A stretch of 64,000 nucleotides of DNA from Chthonomonas calidirosea T49 (GTDB lineage: Bacteria; Armatimonadota; Chthonomonadetes; Chthonomonadales; Chthonomonadaceae): NCBI RefSeq assembly GCF_000427095.1, contig NC_021487.1, positions 3,147,241-3,211,240 of the forward strand, read 5' to 3'. The notes below the pieces were generated by a model that worked only from the letters and a program-made list of their open reading frames with translations, made no database searches and was not told the origin of the DNA. Position 1 is the first letter of the stretch; every line of letters begins with the position of its first letter. Both the position numbers and the translations under genes were made by a program. Below, one piece after another: positions 1 to 7,985 of the stretch.

Positions 1-591
1 AAGTTCATCGGAACCGGTGAGAAGCTCGATGCGTTTGAGCCGTTCTATCCGGATCGCATGGCGCAGCGTATTCTCGGAATGGGCGACATTTTGAGCCTCA
101 TCGAGAAAGCGCAAGAGGCCGTGGATGAGAAAAAGGCGGCCGCCTTAGAGGCGAAGCTGCGTGAGAATCGATTTGACTTCAACGACCTGCTGGAACAGCT
201 CGAGCAGATGAAGAAGTTGGGGCCTATCGAGAACCTGCTAAAGCTTATCCCCGGCGTTAATAACAAAATGCTGGAGGGGATGAACCTCGATCCGAAAGTG
301 GTGGAGCGTCGTAAGGCCATCATTCTTTCGATGACTCCCCAAGAGCGTGCTAACCCGACGATTATCAATGCGTCGCGAAGACGGCGGATTGCCGCGGGAT
401 GCGGACAAAGCGTTCACGAGGTGAACCAACTGCTCAACGATTTTGAGCGGATGCGACGTATGATGCGCACGCTGATTCAGCAGGTTCCTGGCGCAAAACC
501 CAACAACAAATTGCCCTCCGCGCGTAAGCTCCCCGGAGCGCTTAAAAAGATGTCGCGAGGGCAAAGTAAAGGGTGGTTTTCCCGACAATAA
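1..591 (+). CDS. ffh: Signal recognition particle protein Ffh, C-terminal part (5' end outside window)
   Basis: This is the C-terminal end of the SRP54 GTPase, which binds 4.5S RNA and signal sequences and delivers ribosomes to FtsY at the membrane. The reading frame is open from base 1, so the NG domain start lies upstream of the window. The visible part is the end of the G domain (FIGTGEKLDAFEPF, the conserved block after the GTPase core) followed by the methionine-rich M domain (DLLEQLEQMKKLGP, PGVNNKMLEG, SMTPQERANP, ASRRRRIAAGCG). The tail is short and basic. rpsP follows after 90 bp, the usual ffh-rpsP order. Identification rests on several family-specific motifs. Confidence 0.97.
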   Translation, partial: KFIGTGEKLDAFEPFYPDRMAQRILGMGDILSLIEKAQEAVDEKKAAALEAKLRENRFDFNDLLEQLEQMKKLGPIENLLKLIPGVNNKMLEGMNLDPKVVERRKAIILSMTPQERANPTIINASRRRRIAAGCGQSVHEVNQLLNDFERMRRMMRTLIQQVPGAKPNNKLPSARKLPGALKKMSRGQSKGWFSRQ

Positions 592-681
592 CCGTTGCGA
601 TACCGATATCCTTTATGCAGACTGAAACATCGTTGAAGACGTGCATAGGGGAGAACGTATCGAAAGGAGTGACAAGGAAGA

Positions 682-975
682 GTGGTTAAAATACGTTTGA
701 AGCGAATGGGCGCAAGAAACCGTCCGTTCTATCGTCTTGTGGTGGCCAACAGCACATCACCACGCGATGGACGGTTTATTGAGACCATCGGTACCTACAA
801 TCCTTTGACAGACCCGCCCAGCATTACCGTGAAAGAGGAGCGGGCGCTCTACTGGCTCAGTGTGGGGGCTCAACCAACCGACATCGCCCGAGCCCTCTTG
901 AAAAAAACTGGGGTGCTGGAGAAGTTCCAGCAACAAAAAGCACAAAGCAAGAAGAAGGTGGAAGCAGGTGTCTAG
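682..975 (+). CDS. rpsP: 30S ribosomal protein S16
   Basis: Small-subunit ribosomal protein of 97 residues. The N-terminus [20 protein letters not shown] and the block [14 protein letters not shown] are the S16 signature, and the length is only slightly above the usual 80-90 because of a basic tail. The start is GTG, supported by an AAAGGAG Shine-Dalgarno at 663-669. Its last 8 bp overlap the start of khpA, so the two are translationally coupled. It sits in the conserved ffh-rpsP-khpA-rimM-trmD-rplS order. Confidence 0.98.
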   Translation: MVKIRLKRMGARNRPFYRLVVANSTSPRDGRFIETIGTYNPLTDPPSITVKEERALYWLSVGAQPTDIARALLKKTGVLEKFQQQKAQSKKKVEAGV

Positions 976-1234
976 TATTGCTGCCGAGTCGAAATCCATA
1001 TCGGGTTTGCTCGAATATCTCATTAAGTCGTTAGTGGACGATCCGGAAAGCGTTACGATTACGGAAGTAGAGCGACCGGATATCACCGTCTACGAGGTGC
1101 GTGTGGCTCCCGGAGACCTTGGGCGTATCATAGGAAAACAAGGACGCGTGGTGAATGCCCTGCGCACCGTAGCGCGAGCCGCTGCACGCGGCGAACGTCG
1201 CGTGCAAGTAGAAGTTATCTCTGATGCTTCTTAA
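968..1234 (+). CDS. khpA: KhpA-type KH-domain RNA-binding protein
   Basis: Small single-KH-domain RNA-binding protein of 88 residues, known in other bacteria (with KhpB) to affect cell length and RNA stability. The KH GxxG loop is visible as GRIIGKQGR near residue 50, followed by the typical LRTVARAAA helix. Translation begins with GTG inside the end of rpsP (8 bp overlap). Its position between rpsP and rimM is the standard location for this family. The gene symbol is assigned by family and synteny. Confidence 0.93.
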   Translation: MSSIAAESKSISGLLEYLIKSLVDDPESVTITEVERPDITVYEVRVAPGDLGRIIGKQGRVVNALRTVARAAARGERRVQVEVISDAS

Positions 1235-1260
1235 TCGGGCCTAAACATCTCTATAGAGCT

Positions 1261-1809
1261 ATGTCGCTTGAGGAGTGGACTCTTGTTATCGGGGAGATCG
1301 TAGCGCCGTTTGGCATTCGTGGAGAGGTGAAGGTTCGCCTTGAAACCGATTTTCCCGATAGGTTCTACTCTCTCAAACAGGTCTGTGTGCGTCTGCCATC
1401 CGGAGCCATGCGGCTCATGGAGATCGAGAGTGTGCGCCTTCATGGGCTGCATAAAGGGCAGATCCTGCTGCGCTTCCGGAATGTGGGCACCGTCGAGATG
1501 GCAGAGACGCTTCGGGGTGGGGTGCTGCGTATTCGCCCCGAAGAGGCTGTGCCCCTGCCACCGAATGAGTTCTATATTCATGAGCTTATCGGCTTTGACG
1601 TGGTGACCCACGAGGGCACCTTCATCGGACGATTGAAGGAGGTGCTTCGCTATCCGGCACACGACATCTATGTGGTGAGCCGAGTAGGAAAAAACGAGGT
1701 GCTTCTTCCTGCCGTCCACGAGATCGTGCGCGCTATAGACCCGCAAGCGAAGCGAATCGAGGTGCAATTGCTGCCCGGCTTGCTCTCGCCCGACGAATCG
1801 GAAGTGTAA
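1261..1809 (+). CDS. rimM: Ribosome maturation factor RimM
   Basis: 16S rRNA-processing protein that binds S19 during 30S head assembly. The 182 residues show the RimM N-domain start (LVIGEIVAPFGIRGEVKV) and the PRC-barrel C-domain (EFYIHELIGFDVVTHEG, EVLLPAVHEIVRAID). An ATG start is chosen because the canonical N-terminus follows directly. No good Shine-Dalgarno is visible, so expression probably depends on coupling with khpA 27 bp upstream. trmD lies 24 bp downstream. Confidence 0.96.
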   Translation: MSLEEWTLVIGEIVAPFGIRGEVKVRLETDFPDRFYSLKQVCVRLPSGAMRLMEIESVRLHGLHKGQILLRFRNVGTVEMAETLRGGVLRIRPEEAVPLPPNEFYIHELIGFDVVTHEGTFIGRLKEVLRYPAHDIYVVSRVGKNEVLLPAVHEIVRAIDPQAKRIEVQLLPGLLSPDESEV

Positions 1810-1832
1810 GTGGGCACGTCGCCCGCAAAGAA

Positions 1833-2687
1833 ATGCGTATAGACATTGTCACTCTCTTCCCCGAAATGGTGGAGGCCGTGTTAAACACGAGCATCCTCGG
1901 ACGGGCTAGAGAGAAGGGGCTTGTGACGTTTCGGGTGGTAAATCTGCGCGATTATGCCACCGATAAACACCGTACCACCGACGATGTGCCCTATGGTGGC
2001 GGCGGTGGTATGGTGATGAAGATCGAGCCTATCGCTCGTGCTCTCGATGCGCTGACGGCAGAAGCAGATGCCCATGGCGAGCAAAAACCTAGGATCATCC
2101 TTACCGATCCGCGAGGGCGTCTGTTTACACAAGAGCTTGCTAGAGAGTTGGCCAAAGAGAACCATCTTATCTTGATCTGTGGGCACTACGAAGGGGTGGA
2201 TGACCGAGTACGTCAGCACCTCGTCACCGATGTGGTCTCTATCGGCGATTATGTGCTGACAGGCGGTGAGCTGCCCGCGCTGGTGATTGCAGATGCCCTG
2301 ACGCGCCTGCAAGAGGGGGTGCTCGGTGACGAGGAGGCGCCCGAGAAGGATAGTTTTGCGGAGCCGATTCTCGAATATCCGCACTATACACGCCCCGTGG
2401 AGTTTCGGGGATGGCGCGTACCCGATATTTTATTGTGTGGACATCATGCCCAGATCGCCCGATGGCGGCGACAACAAAGCCTTCGGCTAACACGCGATCT
2501 GCGGCCAGACCTTTTTAACCGCCTCACGCTGAGTGCGGAAGACCGGAAGCTTTTAGAAGAGGAAATTACGGTTCCTCCAAAATCACGAAAACATCTGCCG
2601 GTGAGCTCCAAAAGCTTGGAGGAGACGGCATCGCAACAAGAGAGAGGAAAAGATACCGATGGCACTAGGACCAGAGATCATTCGTGA
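1833..2687 (+). CDS. trmD: tRNA (guanine-37-N1)-methyltransferase TrmD
   Basis: SAM-dependent m1G37 methyltransferase of the SPOUT class, which prevents +1 frameshifting. Motifs are [12 protein letters not shown] at the N-terminus, [13 protein letters not shown], the knot segment [13 protein letters not shown] and [15 protein letters not shown]. The 284 residues exceed the usual 240-250 because of a polar tail (about residues 240-284) that resembles nothing conserved. The last 29 bp overlap rplS in another frame. The tail could simply be read-through sequence tolerated because it carries the rplS ribosome-binding region. Confidence 0.97.
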   Translation: MRIDIVTLFPEMVEAVLNTSILGRAREKGLVTFRVVNLRDYATDKHRTTDDVPYGGGGGMVMKIEPIARALDALTAEADAHGEQKPRIILTDPRGRLFTQELARELAKENHLILICGHYEGVDDRVRQHLVTDVVSIGDYVLTGGELPALVIADALTRLQEGVLGDEEAPEKDSFAEPILEYPHYTRPVEFRGWRVPDILLCGHHAQIARWRRQQSLRLTRDLRPDLFNRLTLSAEDRKLLEEEITVPPKSRKHLPVSSKSLEETASQQERGKDTDGTRTRDHS

Positions 2688-3126
2688 AATAGAGAAAGAA
2701 GAGATCGAACGCGCACGCCAAATATGGGCTGAGACGGAAAACCGACGACGCGAGCAGGATGCAAAAGAGAAGAAGCGTGCCGAGTTTGAGCGCGTTTCCG
2801 TAGAAGACCGTGCCCCTATCCCTGGCTTCCGCCCCGGCGATACCGTGCGAGTGCACGCGAAAGTGGTAGAGGGCGATCGAGAGCGTATTCAGGTGTTTGA
2901 GGGCGTGGTTATCGCAATGAATAATGGGGGGGTGCGCAAGAGTTTCACGGTTCGTAAAATCTCCCATGGGGTGGGCGTGGAACGAACCTTCCTGCTCTAC
3001 TCGCCGCGCATTGAAAAGATCGAGGTGGTGCGCTACGGGAAAGTGCGTCGCGCAAAACTGTACTACCTGAGGACGAAGATCGGCAAGCAAGCCCGAATTA
3101 AAGAAGATCGCGACGCGAAGCGTTAG
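2659..3126 (+). CDS. rplS: 50S ribosomal protein L19 with long N-terminal extension
   Basis: Large-subunit protein at the 30S-50S interface. The core is canonical: [49 protein letters not shown] and [12 protein letters not shown]19 is normally about 115 residues; this one has 155. The extra sequence is at the N-terminus, where about 50 residues precede PGFRPGDTV instead of roughly 18. The extension is rich in Glu, Arg and Lys and looks helical ([24 protein letters not shown]). The ATG overlaps trmD, with GAGAGGAAA just upstream as ribosome-binding site. No later ATG exists before the core, which supports this start. Confidence 0.95.
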   Translation: MALGPEIIREIEKEEIERARQIWAETENRRREQDAKEKKRAEFERVSVEDRAPIPGFRPGDTVRVHAKVVEGDRERIQVFEGVVIAMNNGGVRKSFTVRKISHGVGVERTFLLYSPRIEKIEVVRYGKVRRAKLYYLRTKIGKQARIKEDRDAKR

Positions 3127-3135
3127 AGATAGGCG

Positions 3136-3954
3136 ATGACTCCAGCTCCACATGAAACAGGCGCCTTAGAGTTCTTCGCCTATCTCTCCACGGCGCAGGT
3201 CGCTCTTGCTGCCCTCGTTCTCACGATCGTACGTGTTTTTGCGCTACAACGCTATAAGGCTGCAGTCGAAGCACACAAAGCGGTGGAAGATGCTGGCTCG
3301 TTCTGGGCCTTCATCGCCGAGATCTGCGAATCCTTCCTTGTGGCCGGTGTGCTCGTCTTCTTCATTATTCGCCCCTTCTTCATTCAAGCGTTCTATATCC
3401 CCACCGAATCGATGGAGAACACCCTGATGGGGCACGATACCTTCGATCCAACAACCGGCCAGACCTACGCGCATGCTGTGCATGACCGCATTTTCGTAAA
3501 TAAGCTCATCTATCGTTTTACCAACCCAAAACGTGGCGATGTGATCGTGTTTCGTGCCCCTAAAGCCGCCGATTCGGATGATATCGCTCTCGGCAAACCC
3601 CTCAAAGAGAATATCCTCATTAAGCGGGTCATCGGGATTCCAGGAGATACCATCCAGATCAAACAAGTGGGGCCTTACGATTACGTGTTCCGTAATGGGG
3701 TTCAACTGAATGAATATCATAACCCCAAACTGCCTTATAGTATCAAAGATCCGATGGACCCTTCCCTCAACCCCAATTTCAAATATGGCTTTAAATCCCC
3801 CGTGCATTTGGGGCCTGGACAGTACTGGGTGATGGGAGATAACCGTAACTACAGCTTTGATAGTCGCTACTGGGGCGTGGTAACACGTAACCGTATTATC
3901 GGCAAAGCCTTTTTTATCTTTTGGCCGCTGAATCGCATTGGCTTTATCCATTGA
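3136..3954 (+). CDS. lepB: Signal peptidase I
   Basis: Membrane serine protease that removes signal peptides. There are two N-terminal membrane segments (about residues 15-38 and 60-85). The Ser-containing box follows (FYIPTESMENTLMG), then the catalytic-Lys box (LIKRVIGIPGD) and the C-terminal box (YWVMGDNRNYSFDSRYWG). The 272 residues are within the range of two-TM signal peptidases. The gene follows rplS by 9 bp. Its neighbourhood supplies many clients, since most genes in the rest of the window encode exported proteins. Confidence 0.97.
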   Translation: MTPAPHETGALEFFAYLSTAQVALAALVLTIVRVFALQRYKAAVEAHKAVEDAGSFWAFIAEICESFLVAGVLVFFIIRPFFIQAFYIPTESMENTLMGHDTFDPTTGQTYAHAVHDRIFVNKLIYRFTNPKRGDVIVFRAPKAADSDDIALGKPLKENILIKRVIGIPGDTIQIKQVGPYDYVFRNGVQLNEYHNPKLPYSIKDPMDPSLNPNFKYGFKSPVHLGPGQYWVMGDNRNYSFDSRYWGVVTRNRIIGKAFFIFWPLNRIGFIH

Positions 3955-3960
3955 GGTAGG

Positions 3961-4602
3961 GTGGAAGGAATTTTTGAAACAGATTGGTGGGCGGAAGAGA
4001 GAGCTGCAGCCCAAGCAGGCTACACCTGCATTGTGGGCATTGACGAGGCCGGACGTGGTGCGCTTGCCGGGCCGGTTGTCGCCGCCTGCGTGCTCCTACC
4101 TTTTGGATGGTGTCCGAAAGGTCTTAACGATTCCAAGCAGTTAACTCCGTGCGAACGAGAAACGCTCTACGAAACGATCTCCCAAAAGGCTCGTGCCTTT
4201 GGCGTAGCAGTGGTGGACGCTGAACGTATTGATGCCATTAACATTTTGAGAGCCACGCACGAAGCCATGCGAAGCGCGCTAGCCGCCCTGCCAAAAGGTC
4301 TTTTTCCCGATCTCGCGCTGATTGATGGTCTTCCCGTTCGTCCCTTTCCCATACCTCAAAAAGCCCTCGTAAAAGGTGACGCGCGCTGTGCCTCTATTGC
4401 TGCTGCCTCTGTGGTTGCAAAGGTTACGCGCGATCGCATAATGCATGAGTTAGATAGACGCTATCCCGTCTATGGTTTTGCGAACCACAAAGGATATGCG
4501 ACCCAAGAACATCTGAAAGCCCTACAGGTCCACGGTCCTTGTCCCTTACACCGACGTAGTTTTCGTCCCGTCGCAGAGATATGCACGCTTTGGGAGCGTT
4601 AA
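3961..4602 (+). CDS. rnhB: Ribonuclease HII
   Basis: Endonuclease that removes ribonucleotides from DNA and RNA-DNA hybrids. The first catalytic motif GIDEAGRGALAGPVVAA is intact, as are DSKQLTPCERE, the acidic LIDGLP segment and KGDARCASIAAASVVAKVTRD. The length of 213 is normal. The best start is GTG, 6 bp after the lepB stop, and its ribosome-binding site (GAGGTAGG) overlaps that stop. yraN follows by 4 bp. Confidence 0.96.
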   Translation: MEGIFETDWWAEERAAAQAGYTCIVGIDEAGRGALAGPVVAACVLLPFGWCPKGLNDSKQLTPCERETLYETISQKARAFGVAVVDAERIDAINILRATHEAMRSALAALPKGLFPDLALIDGLPVRPFPIPQKALVKGDARCASIAAASVVAKVTRDRIMHELDRRYPVYGFANHKGYATQEHLKALQVHGPCPLHRRSFRPVAEICTLWER

Positions 4603-4606
4603 AGCG

Positions 4607-4999
4607 ATGAGTACGAGTAAACATGCCTCTGGTGCAAAATGGGAACAAGTGGTTCAAGTCTATCTGAAAGATGCCGGGTGGCAGATTTTAGATACGAACT
4701 ATCGAAGCCCTTTTGGCGAGCTAGATATCGTGGCGTTGGAGCCGACCACTAGCGACCCTGTTATCGTGTTTGTAGAGGTGCGTTCGCGTAGGGGGAGCCT
4801 GTACGGTGCTCCCATCGAAAGCATAACGGCTAAAAAACGTGCGCGTATTCTCGCTACCGCTTACCAGTGGCTATCGGAACATGCGGAAGGGACGGCAGAG
4901 CCAGCCATTCGTTTCGATGTTGCAGCCGTTACCGTTGATTGCGATGGAAAGGCTGAGATAACTCTCTACCGAGGCGCCTTTGATGCCACAGGAGTTTAG
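4607..4999 (+). CDS. YraN/UPF0102 family endonuclease-like protein
   Basis: Small protein of the restriction-endonuclease-like fold. Visible are the N-terminal GAKWEQVVQVYLKDAGWQIL, the nuclease-type acidic pair in FGELDIVALE, and VFVEVRSRRG with the E-x-K-like (here EVR) element. The length is 130 residues, normal for the family. Biochemical function is not firmly established; the gene commonly follows rnhB, as here. It is the last gene of the plus-strand housekeeping run. Confidence 0.92.
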   Translation: MSTSKHASGAKWEQVVQVYLKDAGWQILDTNYRSPFGELDIVALEPTTSDPVIVFVEVRSRRGSLYGAPIESITAKKRARILATAYQWLSEHAEGTAEPAIRFDVAAVTVDCDGKAEITLYRGAFDATGV

Positions 5000-5005
5000 A
5001 AAGAA

Positions 5006-5056
5006 CGAAAACAAATAGGGGTGACGAAGCCACCATGTTTGAAACGCCGTCACCCC
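5006..5056 (-). terminator. Probable Rho-independent terminator of cysC (minus strand)
   Basis: Perfect 9-bp inverted repeat GGGGTGACG/CGTCACCCC (5018-5026 and 5048-5056). Read on the minus strand it is followed by a T-rich run (TATTTGTTTTC), so it should end the leftward sat-TSUP-cysC transcript. On the plus strand no T run follows. Confidence 0.6.
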
Positions 5057-5135
5057 AAACTAGGAACGCTACAGCCGTTGAAGTTCAGGGAAAAAGAAAG
5101 GCAAAAGGGGTTTCTAATATCGAGAGTAAGGCATT

Positions 5136-5684
5136 TTATTTGATCAGCCCTTGTTGTGTGAGGTAATCGAGTATCTTCTGGGCAGACTGTTCCACACTCT
5201 CCTCTGCCGTATACACCACCACCTCCGGATGCTCCGGAGGCTCGTAAGGGTCGGATATCCCTGTAAAATTGGCTATCTCCCCCGCCAAAGCCTTCTTGTA
5301 CAAACCCTTCACATCTCGCTCTATTAACGCTTCTAGCGGAGCACAAGCATACACCTCCACAAACCTGGCCTTCCCCTCTTCTTCCACTAAACGCCTTATC
5401 TCCTCCCTTACCTCTCGATAAGGGGAGATCGCCGCCGTGATCGCTATCACCCCATGACGTGCTAACACCCGTGCTACCCAACCGATCCGACGGATGTTGG
5501 TGTCCCTATCCTCTTTGCTAAAACCTAATCCCTTCGACAGGTGTGTCCGCACCTCGTCCCCATCCAGCAACTCCACCTCGTAACCCCGACGACCAAACTC
5601 CTCTACTAGGTAGTTGGCCAGCGTGGACTTGCCTGCCCCCGATAAACCCGTAAACCACAAGATAAACCCACGATGTGTTCCCAT
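5136..5684 (-). CDS. cysC: Adenylyl-sulfate kinase
   Basis: APS kinase, which phosphorylates adenosine 5'-phosphosulfate to PAPS, the second step of sulfate activation. The P-loop is GLSGAGKST near residue 15, followed by [31 protein letters not shown] and [12 protein letters not shown], all typical. The length of 182 is normal. It is the third gene of a leftward unit with sat and a TSUP permease, so substrate entry and two activation steps are co-transcribed. No PAPS reductase lies in this window. The nearest Shine-Dalgarno (AAGGAG) is unusually far, about 15 nt, from the ATG. Confidence 0.97.
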   Translation of the reverse strand: MGTHRGFILWFTGLSGAGKSTLANYLVEEFGRRGYEVELLDGDEVRTHLSKGLGFSKEDRDTNIRRIGWVARVLARHGVIAITAAISPYREVREEIRRLVEEEGKARFVEVYACAPLEALIERDVKGLYKKALAGEIANFTGISDPYEPPEHPEVVVYTAEESVEQSAQKILDYLTQQGLIK

Positions 5685-5729
5685 ACTCTGTCGTTTTTTC
5701 TCCTTCGTTGATGTTGTCTTTGAAAATCC

Positions 5730-6515
5730 TTAAGCCATGATGGCCTTCAGACCACTTAATAATAACACCCCTGCCAGCACCAGACGCATCGGGCGTTCCG
5801 CGGTCTTCACACACAGATAGCTCCCCAGCAACTCCCCTGGAATGGAGCCCAGTAGGAGGCTGCCCAACAGCCCATAGTCTATCCCCTTTAATACCACATT
5901 GCTTAAAGCTGCCACCCCTGTCAGCAGCACCGCATGCGCCGTCTCTGTCCCTATCGTCGTTGTCGCCTCTAACCCAAATACCAACAACAGCACCGGCCCA
6001 AAGAGCGCTCCCCCTCCTACCGAGGTCACTCCGACCATCATCCCAAACACAAATCCCACCGGAATGGCTATCCATGCCGCCTGATGCCGCTTGCCTAACG
6101 CTACCGGCAAACGCCACTGTGCAAAACGCGGATGCGCCTTCAACGCTATCGGAAGAGCCGACACCAAAAGCGTTAAGCCCAAAAGATGCAGCACAAAATG
6201 GCGTAGCGCTTCACTGCTCACATGTCCATAACGATGCAAGCCCCATAAACCCCATATCCCTACTAAAGCTCCTGGAATGCTACCAATGGCTAAGAGTTTT
6301 ACTAGGGGCCACTTGATACGACCTCGGCGCCAAAAGACGCCTACTCCCGCAAGACGAGACAGCGTGGAGTACGCCAAATCTGTCCCTATCGCTATCTTGG
6401 GCTCTACTCCCAACAGAAAGATCAGTACCGGGGTGGTAATCGAGCCCGCGCCCGTGCCCGTTAGGCCTACAATGAAACCGATGACAAGACCTACCACCGA
6501 ATAACGAAAATCCAT
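5730..6515 (-). CDS. TSUP (TauE/SafE) family sulfur-compound permease
   Basis: Polytopic membrane protein of 261 residues with about eight hydrophobic segments in two repeated halves (VIGFIVGLTGTGAGSITTP in the first, GMMVGVTSVGGGALFGPVLL in the second). This duplicated Gly-rich signature is diagnostic of TauE/SafE transporters, which move sulfite, sulfate or organosulfonates. ATG at 6515 is chosen because AAGGAG lies 7 nt before it; a GTG one codon earlier is possible. The Shine-Dalgarno touches the sat stop codon, so the genes are coupled. Between sat and cysC a role in sulfate uptake is the natural inference. Confidence 0.88.
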   Translation of the reverse strand: MDFRYSVVGLVIGFIVGLTGTGAGSITTPVLIFLLGVEPKIAIGTDLAYSTLSRLAGVGVFWRRGRIKWPLVKLLAIGSIPGALVGIWGLWGLHRYGHVSSEALRHFVLHLLGLTLLVSALPIALKAHPRFAQWRLPVALGKRHQAAWIAIPVGFVFGMMVGVTSVGGGALFGPVLLLVFGLEATTTIGTETAHAVLLTGVAALSNVVLKGIDYGLLGSLLLGSIPGELLGSYLCVKTAERPMRLVLAGVLLLSGLKAIMA

Positions 6516-6526
6516 CACCCCTCTCC

Positions 6527-7699
6527 TTAAGAACTGTTTCGAAAGGCCTCTATCAAAACCTCAGCCACCTCCGGACGCGTAAACTCCACCGGAGGCCGTT
6601 GACCCGCTCTTAACATCTCCCGCACCTTGGTTCCCGATAACGTTACATGCGCCTCCGATGGATGCGGACACGTCTTGGAGGTGGCCATGCTCCCACACTG
6701 TTGGCACCAAAAGGCATGCTCAAACTTTAACGGGATGATGCCGATCTCTTCGGGGGAAAACGCATCAAAAATCTCTTGGGCCTCATAGGTACCATAGTAG
6801 TTGCCTACTCCAGCGTGGTCGCGCCCCACGATGAAATGAGTACAACCATAATTCTTGCGCAAGAGGGCATGAAACACCGCCTCCCGAGGCCCCGCGTAGC
6901 GCATGGCCGAAGGGTTCACCGCCAGAAGGGTGCGATCCAGAGGATAATAGTTGTCCAGTAACACCCGATAACAGCGCATCCGCACCGACGCGGGAATGTC
7001 ATCGCCTTTGGTCTCTCCCACTAAGGGGTGCAGCAAAAGACCATCCACCATCTCCAAGGCCACCTTTTGCAGGTACTCATGGGCACGGTGGACAGGGTTT
7101 CGGGTTTGAAATCCCACCACGGTGCGCCAACCTTTTTGGGCAAAGTAGGCGCGCGTTTGGGTCGGGGTCAGGTAGTATTCGGGGAAGTCGGTGTGGGGAG
7201 GTAGGGTAAGTACCTCAACATCGCCTCCTGCGTACAGCTCCGGTTGGGCATAGAGAATGGCTACTCCGGGATGAGCGGGGTCGGTGGTTTTGTAGATAGC
7301 TTGGGCCTCTTGGGCTTTGTCGTAGGGATAGATATCTTGAAGATGAAGGATGGCGAGGGGTTGTCCGTCTTGGGCGGTAAGGGTAGCCTTTGGATGAGTA
7401 GCGAGGGTTTTGGCCTGCTCTTGGGAGATGGGAAGGGTGAGGGGAATAGTCCAAGGGAGGCCGTTGGCGAGGCGCATGGAGTGGAGGACGCTTTGGTAGT
7501 CCTTCTGGTTAAGGAAGCCGGTAAGGGGGCTAGCGGCTCCGATAGCGATGATTTCGAGGTCGGAGATTTGTCGGGGGGTGAGGGGAATGGTAGGGAGGGT
7601 TTTTGCCAGCGCTAAGGTGGATTCATAGCGCTCTTGAGGGACAAAACGATTGATAAGCACCCCCCCATGGGGGGCTATAAGGCCGGAAGCTGCTGACAT
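6527..7699 (-). CDS. sat: Sulfate adenylyltransferase (ATP sulfurylase)
   Basis: Monomeric-type ATP sulfurylase that makes APS from ATP and sulfate. Motifs are [16 protein letters not shown] (nucleotide-binding Q-x-R-N-x-x-H-x-x-H), the [15 protein letters not shown] block, and a C-terminal Cys/His cluster ([17 protein letters not shown]) as in the Dsr-type/archaeal-bacterial family. The length is 390 residues from the ATG at 7699. A longer frame reaches 7768, but AAAGGAA lies 11 nt before the internal ATG, and conserved sequence begins only there. First gene of the sulfur operon, preceded by a sigma-70 promoter and an IscR/Rrf2-type palindrome. Confidence 0.96.
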   Translation of the reverse strand: MSAASGLIAPHGGVLINRFVPQERYESTLALAKTLPTIPLTPRQISDLEIIAIGAASPLTGFLNQKDYQSVLHSMRLANGLPWTIPLTLPISQEQAKTLATHPKATLTAQDGQPLAILHLQDIYPYDKAQEAQAIYKTTDPAHPGVAILYAQPELYAGGDVEVLTLPPHTDFPEYYLTPTQTRAYFAQKGWRTVVGFQTRNPVHRAHEYLQKVALEMVDGLLLHPLVGETKGDDIPASVRMRCYRVLLDNYYPLDRTLLAVNPSAMRYAGPREAVFHALLRKNYGCTHFIVGRDHAGVGNYYGTYEAQEIFDAFSPEEIGIIPLKFEHAFWCQQCGSMATSKTCPHPSEAHVTLSGTKVREMLRAGQRPPVEFTRPEVAEVLIEAFRNSS

Positions 7700-7748
7700 G
7701 GGGCTATTGGTTCCTTTCTTGTTCGATGTCGTCTGGTTCGTGGAGTAT

Positions 7749-7778
7749 AGAATACCCGATTCGAACAAAGAAAATCAA
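7749..7778 (-). promoter_or_regulatory. Sigma-70 promoter of the sat operon
   Basis: On the minus strand TTGATT (7773-7778) is followed after 18 bp by TATTCT (7749-7754), giving a transcript start near 7742 and a leader of about 40 nt before the sat ATG. The IscR/Rrf2-like palindrome lies directly upstream of the -35 box. Confidence 0.6.
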
Positions 7779-7781
7779 TAC

Positions 7782-7806
7782 TTATCTGATTATTTTAGTC
7801 AGGTAT
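7782..7806. promoter_or_regulatory. IscR/Rrf2-like operator upstream of sat
   Basis: A 25-bp imperfect palindrome. The right half TAGTCAGGTAT matches the published IscR type-1 half-site (YAGTCRRSTAT) at every base, and the left half TTATCTGATTATTT matches with three deviations, so 22 of 25 positions fit. It abuts the -35 box of the sat promoter. Rrf2-family regulators (IscR, CymR and relatives) control Fe-S and sulfur genes, so a sulfur-responsive regulator is a reasonable inference. No regulator gene is nearby. Confidence 0.55.
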
Positions 7807-7985
7807 GAGGGAGCAAAGAGATTTTTCTATTTCCTGCCGCGGAAGGCTGTAGTGCGTATGGGAGGGTGTTTGGAAACCGTTTCTGCTGTGGAGTACCTGA
7901 GCCGCTGAGGTAACCTTTTGGTGGATGGATTCGTCTAAATGGCGTCAATCGAACCTATATGCCGTGCTGGTAAGGAGGTTTCCCA

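Noticed and set aside
1231-1767. Minus-strand frame of 178 codons over rimM
   Set aside because: Complement of the well-conserved rimM gene; no start signals.
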